A stretch of DNA of 64,000 bases from Novosphingobium sediminicola (lineage in GTDB: Bacteria; Pseudomonadota; Alphaproteobacteria; Sphingomonadales; Sphingomonadaceae), in the NCBI RefSeq assembly GCF_014196525.1, contig NZ_JACIDX010000010.1, positions 1-64,000 of the forward strand, written 5' to 3'. The translations under genes and the position numbers were made by a program. The notes beneath the pieces were generated by a model, which saw nothing but the letters and a program-made list of their open reading frames with translations, did not search any database and was not told the origin of the DNA. Shown here piece after piece: positions 43,329-52,370 of the stretch; within the stretch, counting starts at the first letter, position 1, and the number at the start of each line of letters is the position of its first letter.

Positions 43329-45197
43329 ATGGCTGAGACTATCCGGGTCGCGGACCTGATCGCCCGCCTGTTGGTGCAAAGCGGTGTTTCTGACTGCTTT
43401 ATGCTGACGGGCGGCGGGGCCATGCATTTGAACGACGCCTTTGGGCGCGAAGCGGGCCTGCGCAAGATCTTCAACCACCACGAGCAGGCCAGCGCCATCG
43501 CGGCGGAAAGCTATGCTCGTCTGTGTGGCAAGCCTGCGCTGGTCAATGTCACCACGGGGCCGGGGGGCGTGAACACGCTCAACGGCGTCTATGGCGCCTA
43601 TGTCGATTCGGTCCCGATGATCGTGGTGTCGGGTCAGGTGAAGCGCGAGACGATTGCGGGCAATTTCCCGCATATCCCGCTGCGCCAGTTGGGCGATCAG
43701 GAAGTCGATATTGTCGGCATGGTGCGGCCGATCACCAAATATGCGGTCGTGCTGCAAGACCCGGCGCAGGCGCGCAAGGTGGTGGAAAAGGCGATCTACC
43801 TTGCCACGCGCGGGCGGCCCGGCCCGGTGTGGATCGATGTTCCCATTGACGTTCAGGCCGCGCCCGTGGACCCTGATGCGCTGGAGGCTTTTGATCCTTC
43901 GGCAGATGTGGATACGGCAAGTGAGTGGAACGCGCCCAACAATGCCGCCGAAACCGGGGCCTTGACCGGCGCGGATTTGCAGGCCGAGGTCGGCGCGATG
44001 CTGGCCGAATTCTGTGCGGCGGAGCGGCCTGTAGTGTTTGTCGGCGCGGGCGTGCGCCTTTCGAATACGCATGAGCGGTTTCTTGCGCTGATTGAAAAGC
44101 TGGGCGCGCCGGTGGTGACGGGCTGGAACGCGCATGATGCGCTGCCCAATGCCCATCCGCTCTATGTCGGCCGTCCGGGCAGCGTGGGCGACCGCGGCGG
44201 CAATTTCGCCGTGCAGGGCGCCGACTATGTGCTGGTGCTGGGCAGCCGTCTGAATATCCGCCAGATCAGCTATAATTGGCAGAGCTTTGCCCGCAATGCG
44301 CGGGTGGCGATGGTGGATATTGACCGGGCCGAACTGGGCAAGCCGACGCTTAGCCTGCATCGTGCGATCCATGCCGACCTGCGCGATTTCTTTGATGCGG
44401 TCGATGCGCTGGGCGTTTCGGGCGAAGGCGCGGAGAACCGCGCCGCCTATCTGGCGCGCAGCCGCGAGCGCAGCGCCCAATATCCCACCGTGCGCGATGA
44501 ATTTCGCAGCGAGACCGGCCCGATCAACCCCTATGTCTTTGGCGAGGCGCTGTTCAACGAGCTGGAAGAAGGCGACATCATCGTCTCGGGCGACGGCACG
44601 GCCTGCGTCACGATCTTCCAATGCGCCGACCTCAAGGCGGGCCAGCGGCTCTACACCAATTCCGGCTGTGCCAGCATGGGCTATGACCTGCCGGGCGCCA
44701 TCGGGGCCTATTATGCCGGTGGCGGTCGTCGGATCATCTGTCTGGCGGGCGATGGCTCGATCATGATGAACCTGCAGGAATTGCAGACCATCGTGGGCGC
44801 AGCGTTGCCGATCAAGATCTTTGTCCTCAACAATGACGGCTATCACTCGATCCGCCAGTCGCAGGTGGCCCATTTCAAGGGCTTCTCGGTCGGTTGCGGG
44901 CCGGACAGCGGGTTGACCTTCCCCGACTTTGCGCGTCTGGCCGCCGGTTTCGGCTTCCCCGCGCGCAAGGCGGAAAAGGATGGCGATCTGTCTGCCGCGA
45001 TCCGCGCCACTCTGGATGGCGAGGGCGCGCAATTGTGCGAGGTGATGATCGACAAGGCCCAGCAGTTCGAGCCCAAGCTGTCGAGCCGCCGTCTGCCCGA
45101 TGGCACGATGGTCTCGCCCCCGCTGGAGGATCTCTCGCCCTTCCTGTCGGACGAGGAACTGGCGAGCGCAATGGCGCCCTGCGCCACCTTGCGTTAA
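43329..45197 (+). CDS. ThDP-dependent acetolactate-synthase-like enzyme (YerE-like candidate)
   Basis: 622 aa with the three domains of the POX/ALS family. The cofactor-activating Glu52 is in FNHHEQASAIAAES. A central domain follows (about 205-370), and the ThDP/Mg motif GDGSIMMNLQELQ...LNNDGYHS is near residue 474. In an rfbFGH context, ThDP enzymes such as YerE add a two-carbon unit from pyruvate to C4 of CDP-4-keto-3,6-dideoxyglucose. I infer a similar C-C bond-forming role here. A plain acetolactate synthase is less likely given the location. Confidence 0.8.
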   Translation: MAETIRVADLIARLLVQSGVSDCFMLTGGGAMHLNDAFGREAGLRKIFNHHEQASAIAAESYARLCGKPALVNVTTGPGGVNTLNGVYGAYVDSVPMIVVSGQVKRETIAGNFPHIPLRQLGDQEVDIVGMVRPITKYAVVLQDPAQARKVVEKAIYLATRGRPGPVWIDVPIDVQAAPVDPDALEAFDPSADVDTASEWNAPNNAAETGALTGADLQAEVGAMLAEFCAAERPVVFVGAGVRLSNTHERFLALIEKLGAPVVTGWNAHDALPNAHPLYVGRPGSVGDRGGNFAVQGADYVLVLGSRLNIRQISYNWQSFARNARVAMVDIDRAELGKPTLSLHRAIHADLRDFFDAVDALGVSGEGAENRAAYLARSRERSAQYPTVRDEFRSETGPINPYVFGEALFNELEEGDIIVSGDGTACVTIFQCADLKAGQRLYTNSGCASMGYDLPGAIGAYYAGGGRRIICLAGDGSIMMNLQELQTIVGAALPIKIFVLNNDGYHSIRQSQVAHFKGFSVGCGPDSGLTFPDFARLAAGFGFPARKAEKDGDLSAAIRATLDGEGAQLCEVMIDKAQQFEPKLSSRRLPDGTMVSPPLEDLSPFLSDEELASAMAPCATLR

Positions 45198-45203
45198 GCG
45201 GCC

Positions 45204-45857
45204 ATGCTTCGCCATCTGATCTTCGATCTCGACGGCACGCTGGTCGATAGCTGCGCGATCTGTGTCGAGATCCTTGAAGGGATGCTGGCGGAGCGTGGTA
45301 ATGCCCGCAAGATTGACCCCGAATTTGCCCGCCCATGGATGAGCCATGGCGGGCAAAAGATGGTGATGGCGCTGCTGGGCGATGATTGCGGCGATCCGGC
45401 CGAGGAGCTGGCCGAATTCCGCCGCCGCTATGCGGTGACGCAGACGCGGGTGGAAACGCTGTTCAACCATGTTGCCACCAGTCTGCGCACCTTGCATGGG
45501 CGCGGTTTTGTGCTGTCGATCTGTTCGAACAAGCCGCAAAATCTGGTCGACAAGGTGCTGGAGGATACTGGCCTTGCCCCGCTGTTTCAAAGCGTGGTGG
45601 GATCGCGCGCGGGGGTGGCGCCCAAGCCTGCGCCCGATCTGCTCGATTTGGTGCTGGCCGACCTGGACGCCTCGCCTGATCATTGCCTTTTCGTGGGCGA
45701 CAGTGAACTGGACCATGCCGTGGCCGATGCGCGCGGCATGCCTTTCCTGTTCCTGACCCATGGCTATGCCGACCCCGATTATCAGCCTGATCCGGCGATG
45801 AGCTATGATTGCTTTGGCGAACTGGCCCGCGCGGTGATGGAGCGGGCGCATGGCTGA
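45204..45857 (+). CDS. HAD-family phosphatase
   Basis: 217 aa. The HAD nucleophile motif is DLDGTLVDS (residues 8-16), followed by a helical cap. Motif II is SICSNKP, the lysine lies in VAPKPAPDL, and motif IV is FVGDSELDHAVA. It resembles phosphoglycolate-phosphatase-like enzymes. It starts 6 bp after the ThDP gene and overlaps the next gene by 8 nt, so it is in the operon. It may remove a phosphate from a sugar precursor or aldolase product. Confidence 0.85.
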   Translation: MLRHLIFDLDGTLVDSCAICVEILEGMLAERGNARKIDPEFARPWMSHGGQKMVMALLGDDCGDPAEELAEFRRRYAVTQTRVETLFNHVATSLRTLHGRGFVLSICSNKPQNLVDKVLEDTGLAPLFQSVVGSRAGVAPKPAPDLLDLVLADLDASPDHCLFVGDSELDHAVADARGMPFLFLTHGYADPDYQPDPAMSYDCFGELARAVMERAHG

Positions 45858-46794
45858 AGGTTTGGCTCCCGAAGTGGTGCAGGCGCTGGTCGAGGACGGG
45901 CGGCGCATCGTCATCACCGGGGCGGGGGGCTGGATTGGGCTTGCCACGCTCGATCTGCTGGCCGCCGCGCTGGGCGACAAGTTTGAAAAGCGGGTGCGCC
46001 CGTTTGGCTCGAACACCCGCGCGCTGCGCCTTGCCGATGGATCGCAGGTGTTGCAGCGCCCGCTGGCCGATATGGCATGGCTGCCCAAAGAGCCGACCAT
46101 CGTGCTGCACACCGCCTTCCTGACCAAAGACCGCGCCGAGGCGATGGATGAGGCGGCCTATATCGCCGCCAATCGCGCGATCAGCGAAAGCGTGCTCAAA
46201 GCACTGAACCCGATCGGCGCCGAGGCGATCTTCGTGGCCAGCAGCGGGGCAGCGGCCAAGGCTGACGATCCCGATGCCAGCGCAGCGATGCGCCTCTACG
46301 GCGCGCTCAAGCGTGAGGATGAGGAACGCTTTGCCGCATGGGCCGATGAAACGGGCCATCGCGCCGTCATCGCCCGGATCTTTGCGCTGACCGGGCCTTA
46401 TATCAACAAGCCGGGCGCCTATGCCATCGCCAGCTTCATTGACGACGCCATCGCGGGCCGCCCGGTAGAGGTGCGCGCGCCGCGTCAGGTCGTGCGCGCC
46501 TATGTCGCCATCCGCGAATTGATGAGCCTTGCCTTTGCCGCCTCTCTGGCCCCTTCGGGCGTACTGCGGTTCGACAGCGGCGGCGAGGGGATGGAACTGG
46601 GCGAGATCGCAGGCGTGGTCGCCGCGCAAACCGGCACCAGCGTCCAGCGCGCCCAGATCACCACCGGCCCCGCCGATATCTATCACGGCGACGATGCGGC
46701 CTATCGCGCCTTGCTGGCCGATTATGGCATCGCGCCCGTCCCTCTGGCCGCGCAGGTGGCCGAGATGATTGCGTGGGCACAACGCTCCTCTTGA
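45850..46794 (+). CDS. NAD-dependent epimerase/dehydratase (possible sugar 4-branch reductase)
   Basis: 314 aa, Rossmann SDR. The NAD motif is TGAGGWIGLATLDLL. The catalytic pair lies in MRLYGALKREDEE (Tyr-x-x-x-Lys), with ASSGAAA as the Ser site and RIFALTGPYINKPGAYAIAS typical of GDP/CDP-sugar SDRs. It overlaps the HAD gene by 8 nt. By analogy with YerF it could reduce the carbonyl of a branched intermediate. This is inference from gene order. Confidence 0.82.
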   Translation: MAEGLAPEVVQALVEDGRRIVITGAGGWIGLATLDLLAAALGDKFEKRVRPFGSNTRALRLADGSQVLQRPLADMAWLPKEPTIVLHTAFLTKDRAEAMDEAAYIAANRAISESVLKALNPIGAEAIFVASSGAAAKADDPDASAAMRLYGALKREDEERFAAWADETGHRAVIARIFALTGPYINKPGAYAIASFIDDAIAGRPVEVRAPRQVVRAYVAIRELMSLAFAASLAPSGVLRFDSGGEGMELGEIAGVVAAQTGTSVQRAQITTGPADIYHGDDAAYRALLADYGIAPVPLAAQVAEMIAWAQRSS

Positions 46795-46809
46795 GCGGGA
46801 AGGTAATTC

Positions 46810-47757
46810 ATGACGAAGAGTGCCGACATTGATGTCTCGGTGGTCATCCCCTGTTACAATGAGGAGATGAACGCCGGGCCGATTGCCGAGGCGGTGATCG
46901 CGCAACTGGAGCCGATGGGCGTCAGCTTTGACATCATCTTTATCGACAACCATTCGACCGACAATACCGTGGCGATCATCAAGGCGATGTGTCAGCGCGA
47001 TGCGCGCATCCGGCTGATCGCCAACACGCGCAATTTCGGACAAATGCGCTCGCCCACCCATGGCATCTATGCCGCGCGGGGGCGGGCGGTGATCGGTATG
47101 TGCGCCGATTTTCAGGACAGCCCCGAGCTTCTGCCCCATTTCGTGCGCCGCTGGCAGGAGGGCGTCGATATCGTGCTGGGCGTGCGCGAGCGGGAAAAAT
47201 CGGGCCTCATGCTCTCGGTCATCCGGGCGCTGTCCTATTGGCTGGCCAAGAATTTCGGCGATTTCCAGACAATCCCCAACGCCACCGGCTTTGGCCTTTA
47301 CAGCCGCCGCGTGGTCGATGCGATCAAGGCGCTGAACGAGCCGGAGCCGTTCTATCGCGGGCTGCTGGTCGAAACGGGCTTTCCGCTGGAGACGATCAAT
47401 TACGTCCGCCCGCCGCGGACAAGGGGCAAATCGAAGAACAACTTCTTCACCCTGCTCGATTTCGCCATCGCGGGCCTGACGGGTTCGTCGAAACGCCTGC
47501 TGCGCGCGCCGCTTTATCTCAGCGTGCTGGGGGCCTTGGTGTCCTTGCTGATGCTGGTGGGCGCGGCGATTGCGTTTTTCACCGGGCGTCCGATTGCGGG
47601 TTGGCTGATCGGCATGGTGCTTCAGGCGCAATTCGCGCTGATCTTCGGCTTTATGGGCCTGATGGGCGACCATATTCGCCAGATCTCCGAACGCACACGC
47701 GGCACGCCGCTGGTACTGGAGCGCGAGCGGGTGAATTTCCCTGAGGATTACGGATGA
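46810..47757 (+). CDS. GT2 polyprenyl-phosphate glycosyltransferase (GtrB/DPM1-like)
   Basis: 315 aa. A GT-A domain with VVIPCYNEE, DNHSTDNTV and CADFQDSPE (DxD-like) is followed by two C-terminal TM helices (about 235-260 and 270-295). The RTRGKSKNNFFTLLDFAIAG segment is typical of GtrB/ArnC enzymes that load a sugar onto undecaprenyl phosphate. It overlaps the GtrA gene by 4 nt (ATGA). It probably loads the cluster's sugar for transfer to LPS or another glycan. Confidence 0.9.
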   Translation: MTKSADIDVSVVIPCYNEEMNAGPIAEAVIAQLEPMGVSFDIIFIDNHSTDNTVAIIKAMCQRDARIRLIANTRNFGQMRSPTHGIYAARGRAVIGMCADFQDSPELLPHFVRRWQEGVDIVLGVREREKSGLMLSVIRALSYWLAKNFGDFQTIPNATGFGLYSRRVVDAIKALNEPEPFYRGLLVETGFPLETINYVRPPRTRGKSKNNFFTLLDFAIAGLTGSSKRLLRAPLYLSVLGALVSLLMLVGAAIAFFTGRPIAGWLIGMVLQAQFALIFGFMGLMGDHIRQISERTRGTPLVLERERVNFPEDYG

Positions 47758-48125
47758 TCTCGCGGGATCGCGCCGCCGAAATCCTGCGCTTTCTGATCGC
47801 GGGGGCGCTGAACACGGCCTTTGGCTATGGGCTTTATGCGGGGCTGATCTGGCTGGGGCTGGACCGTTATCTGGCGCAGGCCATCGGCTATGTGCTGGGT
47901 ACGGGGTTCAATTATATCACCTATTCGCGCGGGGTGTTCACCGGCGCGGGCCCGGCGAAAATGCGTTTTGCGCTGTCCTATGCGGGCAATTATCTCATCA
48001 ATCTGGCGGGGCTGAAACTTGCCTCGCATTTTATCGCCGATCCCTATCTGGCGGGTGCCGTCACGACCTTTGCCGTGGTCCTGCTCAACTATGCGGTGCT
48101 GAAACGATTGGTGTTCCGGGCCTGA
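47754..48125 (+). CDS. gtrA: GtrA-family polyprenyl-phosphate-sugar flippase
   Basis: 123 aa with four TM helices (LRFLIAGALNTAFGYGLYAG and LVFRA end). GtrA proteins flip undecaprenyl-phosphate-linked sugars across the inner membrane. Translationally coupled to the GT2 gene, it completes a GtrAB-like pair at the end of the sugar operon. A third GtrC-type transferase is not seen nearby. Confidence 0.9.
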   Translation: MISRDRAAEILRFLIAGALNTAFGYGLYAGLIWLGLDRYLAQAIGYVLGTGFNYITYSRGVFTGAGPAKMRFALSYAGNYLINLAGLKLASHFIADPYLAGAVTTFAVVLLNYAVLKRLVFRA

Positions 48126-48263
48126 AAAATTGTAAGTAATACGTCTCTTTTTCGCTAGGCAAGGCCAGACCTCCCCGTTATCCTCCCGCCATAAATCCCG
48201 GACAGAGATGGAGCGGACAAACCGCTCAGCCGGGGCCGCCCAGCCGGGGGAGAGAGGATTGCG

Positions 48264-49892
48264 ATGCATATGCAGACGGGGAGAATTGCGCCCTCATCAA
48301 CCCGCGTGGCCAAGGGCGGGTGGTATGCCTTGCTTCTGGTCTGCGCGATGCAATTGCTCAGCCTGCTTGATCGCAACATTCTGGCGATCCTTTCCCCGCG
48401 CATCAAACATGATCTGAACATTGGCGATGCGGAGATGGGCCTGCTCTATGGCACGGTCTTTGCGCTGTTTTATGCGGTCTTTTCGCTGCCTTTGGGGCGT
48501 TTGGCCGATGGCTGGCGGCGGACCTGGCTGCTGGCCATCTGCATCGCCTTCTGGTCGCTGGCCACGGGTCTTGCCGGGATCGCCAGCGGTTTTGCCCTGC
48601 TCGCCCTCTCGCGCCTTGGCGTCGGCATTGGCGAGGCGGCCAGCCAGCCAGCGGGCACCAGTCTGATCTATGACTATTTCCCCAAGGCGCGGCGGGGTCT
48701 TGCCATGGCGGTGATGGCGGCGGCGATTGCCATCGGGCTTGGCTTGTCCAGCGTGCTGGGCGGGGTGGCGGCCGATTGGTGGGATGGGCGCTTTGCCGCG
48801 GTCGGCGCGCCCTTTGGCCTGCGCGGGTGGCAGTTTGCTTTCCTGCTGGCGGCGGTGCCGGGCCTACCTTTGGCCGCTCTGCTCTGGCGTCTGGCCGAGC
48901 CGGTGCGCGGGGCGATTGAGGGCATCACCACGCCCCCCGATCCGCGCCCCTTTGCGGCCTCGTTTGACGTGCTGATGTCGGTTGTGCCGTTTACCAATTG
49001 GGTGATGCTGGCGCGGCGCAGGGCTTCCTCGCGGGTCTGGACGGTCAATCTGGTGGGCACATTCGTGATCGTGGGCGCGATGGTGGCGCTGGCCCGCGCG
49101 GGGGCGGCGTTCAGCCCGCGCCCGCTGCTCAACCTTGGCGTGGTCAGCCTGTCGCCCCATACGCTGCAATGGGCGGTGGTGGGGCTGGGCCTGTTCGCCA
49201 CGCTCAATCTGGTGCAAGCAGTGCGCCTGACCGATGCTCCGGCCCATGCGGTGATGCGCAGCCCCTCGCTGATCCTGTGCATCGCCGCCGGATCGTTGCA
49301 GAGCATGATCAACTACGGCTGCATGGCCTTTACGCCTGCCTTCCTGATGAAGACCTATCACCTGACGCCTGCGCAGACGGGCCTGCAATTCGGCCTGCTC
49401 TCGGCGGGGCTGGGCGTGGTGGGGCCGATGGTGGCCGGGCCGGTGACCGACTGGGCGGGCCAGCGTTTGCCCGGCGTCGGGCGCGTGCTGCTGGCGCTGT
49501 TTGCGATGGGCGTGTCGCCCTGTCTGGCCTATTGGGTCTATCATGCACCCGATGCGGGGGGCTTTTATGCGCGCTTTGTGCTCTACAGTTTCGTGCTGAC
49601 CATGTGGATGCCGCCGCTCTATGCGGTGATGTATGATCAGGTCCTGCCCCGGATGCGCGGGTTGACGGCCTCGACCTATATCGTGGTGATGACCATCGCG
49701 GGGCTGGGCGTGGGGCCGTATATTGTGGGGATGATTTCGGATGCCACGCATGGCGATCTGGGCCGGGCGATCCTGTCGATCAATCTGGTGGCGGTGCCTT
49801 TGGTGCTGGTGCTGATCGCGCTGGCCATGCGGGTGCGCGGTGATGAGGGCGCGGTGTTGCTCCGCGCCCGTGCGGCGGGTGAGCCGGTTTAG
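48264..49892 (+). CDS. MFS transporter (Spinster-like)
   Basis: 542 aa with about 12-13 TM segments: LLSLLDRNILAILSPRIKHD at the N-terminus, PLGRLADGWRR (motif A), GVGIGEAASQPAGTSLIYDY, and LTASTYIVVMTIAGLGVGPY. This resembles the Spinster/sphingolipid-transporter-like MFS group common in sphingomonads. It has an unusually long central loop between TM6 and TM7. Substrate unknown. It starts 138 bp after gtrA and may have its own promoter. Confidence 0.9.
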   Translation: MHMQTGRIAPSSTRVAKGGWYALLLVCAMQLLSLLDRNILAILSPRIKHDLNIGDAEMGLLYGTVFALFYAVFSLPLGRLADGWRRTWLLAICIAFWSLATGLAGIASGFALLALSRLGVGIGEAASQPAGTSLIYDYFPKARRGLAMAVMAAAIAIGLGLSSVLGGVAADWWDGRFAAVGAPFGLRGWQFAFLLAAVPGLPLAALLWRLAEPVRGAIEGITTPPDPRPFAASFDVLMSVVPFTNWVMLARRRASSRVWTVNLVGTFVIVGAMVALARAGAAFSPRPLLNLGVVSLSPHTLQWAVVGLGLFATLNLVQAVRLTDAPAHAVMRSPSLILCIAAGSLQSMINYGCMAFTPAFLMKTYHLTPAQTGLQFGLLSAGLGVVGPMVAGPVTDWAGQRLPGVGRVLLALFAMGVSPCLAYWVYHAPDAGGFYARFVLYSFVLTMWMPPLYAVMYDQVLPRMRGLTASTYIVVMTIAGLGVGPYIVGMISDATHGDLGRAILSINLVAVPLVLVLIALAMRVRGDEGAVLLRARAAGEPV

Positions 49893-50350
49893 AGCACCCG
49901 CCACACCCACAATTTGATGCCCAAAGGATAGCGCGCGCCCGAGCAGACGAAGATCGAGCGGTTCATCCAGTCGTACGGTCCCTTGGGCGCGATGAATTCG
50001 GGCACGGTGCGGAAATAATATTCGGCCGGATCGACGATCTCGCCCGCCGCCAGCCTTTGCATCACCTCGGGCGGGCCGTGGCGCAGGCCTTTGTTGCGGA
50101 TCTGGATCACCGCGCCATCGTCGGTTTCGATGGCATAGATTGCATCGGCCACGGTCACGCCATCGGGGCGCGTTACCTGCCAGTCGGCGGCATTGCCGAT
50201 CAGGCGGCCCTTGATCAGCGGCCCTTCGACCCGCCCGCCGCCGACGATGGGGATGATCCGCCGCGTTCCATCGTAAGTTTCGCCAATCGGGCGGGGCGGT
50301 TCGAGTTCGCCGGTGGCTTCATAGACGAATTCCAGTTCGGGCTTGATCAT
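49889..50350 (-). CDS. DUF3237-domain protein
   Basis: 153 aa from MIKPELEFVYEATGE (50350). Key segments GGGRVEGPLIKGRLIGNAAD, AAGEIVDPAEYYFRTVPEF and SIFVCSGARYPLGIKLWVWR are the DUF3237 beta-barrel. Members are uncharacterised and often near aromatic or lipid catabolism genes. It ends against the convergent MFS gene (4-nt overlap of the ends). Function unknown. Confidence 0.88.
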   Translation of the reverse strand: MIKPELEFVYEATGELEPPRPIGETYDGTRRIIPIVGGGRVEGPLIKGRLIGNAADWQVTRPDGVTVADAIYAIETDDGAVIQIRNKGLRHGPPEVMQRLAAGEIVDPAEYYFRTVPEFIAPKGPYDWMNRSIFVCSGARYPLGIKLWVWRVL

Positions 50351-50446
50351 GCAGGCTCTCCCAATTTTGCTATGGAGAATAGCGCTACGTCCGATCCGCG
50401 CAAGCGCGGGGTGGCAAAATGATCGCCTTGGGATTATGGGGCGAGC

Positions 50447-52081
50447 ATGATCCGCCTTTCCGACCTCGCCCTGCCGCTTGACCACACGCCTGATGCGCTT
50501 GACGCCGCCATTGCCGACAGGCTGGGCGTGGCGCCGGAGCGTATTTTGCGCAAGGCTATGGTCCGGCGCGGCAATGATGCGCGCAAGCGTGGCGCGATCA
50601 AACTGGTCTATGTCTTTGACATCGAACTGGATGATGAGGCCGAATTGCTGGCGCGGATGAGCGGTGACAGCCATGTCCGCCCCGCGCCCGACACCGCCTA
50701 TCGCCCGCCTGTGGTCGCGCCCGAGGGTTGGGCCGGGGACAAGGATGGCACGCGTCCGGTGGTGATCGGGGCGGGGCCTTGCGGCTTGCTGGCGGCGCTG
50801 ATTCTGGCCGAGATGGGTTTGAAGCCTATCATCATCGAGCGCGGCACCGCCGTGCGTGAGCGAACCAAGGACACCTGGGCGCTGTGGCGCAAGCATAAGT
50901 TGAGCCCGGAATCGAACGTCCAGTTCGGTGAGGGCGGGGCGGGCACCTTCTCTGACGGCAAGCTTTACAGCCGCATCAAGGACCCGCGCCACCTGTCGCG
51001 AAAGGTGTTGACGGAGTTTGTTAAAGCGGGCGCGCCCGACGATATTCTCTATGAGGCGCATCCCCATATCGGCACCTTCCGTCTCGTGACGATGGTGATT
51101 TCCATGCGCGAAACCATTGAGGCGCTGGGCGGGGAATACCGGTTCCAGACCCGCGTTTCCGACTTCGACATCAAGGATGGGGCCTTGCAGGGCCTGCATC
51201 TGGTCAGCACCAAGGATGGTGCGCAAAGCTATCTGCCCGCGCACCATTGCATCCTTGCCCCCGGCCATTCCAGCCGCGATACGTTCGAGGTTCTCCACCA
51301 GCGCGGCGTGTTTATGGAGGCCAAGTCCTTCGCCATCGGCGTGCGCATCGAACATCCGCAAAGCTGGGTGGACAAGGCGCGCTATGGCGCCTGCGCGGGC
51401 CATCCGGTGCTGGGCGCGGCGGCCTATGCGATCTCGCATCAGGCATCGAACGGGCGGGCGGTCTACAGCTTCTGCATGTGTCCGGGCGGGCGCGTGGTGG
51501 CGGCGACCAGCGAGGAGGGCCGGGTTGTCACCAATGGCATGAGCCAATATTCGCGCGCGGAATTCAACGCCAATTCCGGCCTCGTGGTCACGGTCGATCC
51601 GGGCAAGGATTATCCCGCCGACCCGCTGGCGGGCATTGAATTTCAACGCAAATGGGAAAGCCTCGCTTTTGCCGCAGGCGGCGGTGACTATTGCGCGCCG
51701 GGGCAGAAGGTGGGCGATTTTCTGGCCGGGCGCGCCTCCTCGGGCGATTTCGGGGCGGTGAAGCCGTCCTATCAACCTGGTGTGAAGCTGACCGATCTGT
51801 CTGCCTGCCTGCCCGATTATGTGCTGGACGCGATCCGCGAGGCACTGCCCGTGTTTGGCCGCCAGATCCCGATGTATGACCACCCCGATGTCATCATGAC
51901 CGGCGTGGAAACGCGCACCTCCAGCCCCCTGCGCATCACGCGCGGCAAGGATTTCCAGTCGCTCAACACGCGCGGGCTTTATCCGGCGGGTGAGGGGGCG
52001 GGCTATGCTGGCGGGATTTTGTCTGCGGCGGTGGATGGGATCAAGGTGGCAGAGGCCTTGGCGGTTGAGGTTTTGAAGTAA
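50447..52081 (+). CDS. FAD-dependent oxidoreductase (COG2509-like)
   Basis: 544 aa. An N-terminal S4-like/ACT-like region (about 1-90, DAAIADRLGVAPERILRKAM) precedes the dinucleotide fold VVIGAGPCGLLAALILAEMG (about 102-121) and RKHKLSPESNVQFGEGGAGT. LYPAGEGAGYAGGILSAAVD near the C-terminus closes the FAD site. Proteins of this architecture are conserved but of unknown substrate. A hairpin-rich repeat begins 4 bp after the stop. Confidence 0.85.
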   Translation: MIRLSDLALPLDHTPDALDAAIADRLGVAPERILRKAMVRRGNDARKRGAIKLVYVFDIELDDEAELLARMSGDSHVRPAPDTAYRPPVVAPEGWAGDKDGTRPVVIGAGPCGLLAALILAEMGLKPIIIERGTAVRERTKDTWALWRKHKLSPESNVQFGEGGAGTFSDGKLYSRIKDPRHLSRKVLTEFVKAGAPDDILYEAHPHIGTFRLVTMVISMRETIEALGGEYRFQTRVSDFDIKDGALQGLHLVSTKDGAQSYLPAHHCILAPGHSSRDTFEVLHQRGVFMEAKSFAIGVRIEHPQSWVDKARYGACAGHPVLGAAAYAISHQASNGRAVYSFCMCPGGRVVAATSEEGRVVTNGMSQYSRAEFNANSGLVVTVDPGKDYPADPLAGIEFQRKWESLAFAAGGGDYCAPGQKVGDFLAGRASSGDFGAVKPSYQPGVKLTDLSACLPDYVLDAIREALPVFGRQIPMYDHPDVIMTGVETRTSSPLRITRGKDFQSLNTRGLYPAGEGAGYAGGILSAAVDGIKVAEALAVEVLK

Positions 52082-52085
52082 GGTT

Positions 52086-52312
52086 TGCCTCCGGCGGGCA
52101 AAGGGCGGGGGCCCTTTGCAATCCCGTTAATGGGTTTGGGTTTGCGGGGCTTGCTTGTGGATCATAGGATTAAAGCCTGCGGCGCTAGCTATGGGCGCCG
52201 TAGGCTTTCAAATTCAAACAGTGCGTCCGACACCTGACGTTGAACCCATTGCGCGACGCAGACAGTAACGGGAGCGCGAGGGTTCAGACCCTCGCATTTC
52301 CCCCTTATCTTC
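52086..52312 (+). repeat. Hairpin-rich repeat, left copy of an inverted pair
   Basis: About 225 bp, matching the reverse complement of 53889-54110 over its full length, with several identical blocks of 13-31 bp. It holds three hairpins: GCAAAGGG/CCCTTTGC (about 52098-52119), a 14-bp stem AAAGCCTGCGGCGC/GCGCCGTAGGCTTT (52172-52208), and GCGAGGGT-TCAG-ACCCTCGC (52276-52295). The hairpins persist in the other copy despite base changes. Confidence 0.85.
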
Positions 52313-52370
52313 TGGAAAACTCCACCCCCAGCCCTTTGCCCAACGCCCCCCACACGCTACTAGGCCAACC

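Noticed and set aside
42513..46127. A 1204-codon open frame antisense to the sugar cluster
   Set aside because: It is a shadow of GC-rich, strongly biased codons on the plus strand. It has no domains, low-complexity Arg/His/Gln-rich content, and the sense genes are unmistakable.
45463..47673. A 736-codon minus-strand frame antisense to the HAD, SDR and GT2 genes
   Set aside because: Shadow frame; the sense proteins have clear family motifs.
50351..51883. N-terminal extension of the DUF3237 frame to 664 codons
   Set aside because: The extension is antisense to the FAD oxidoreductase. DUF3237 begins at MIKPELEF (50350).
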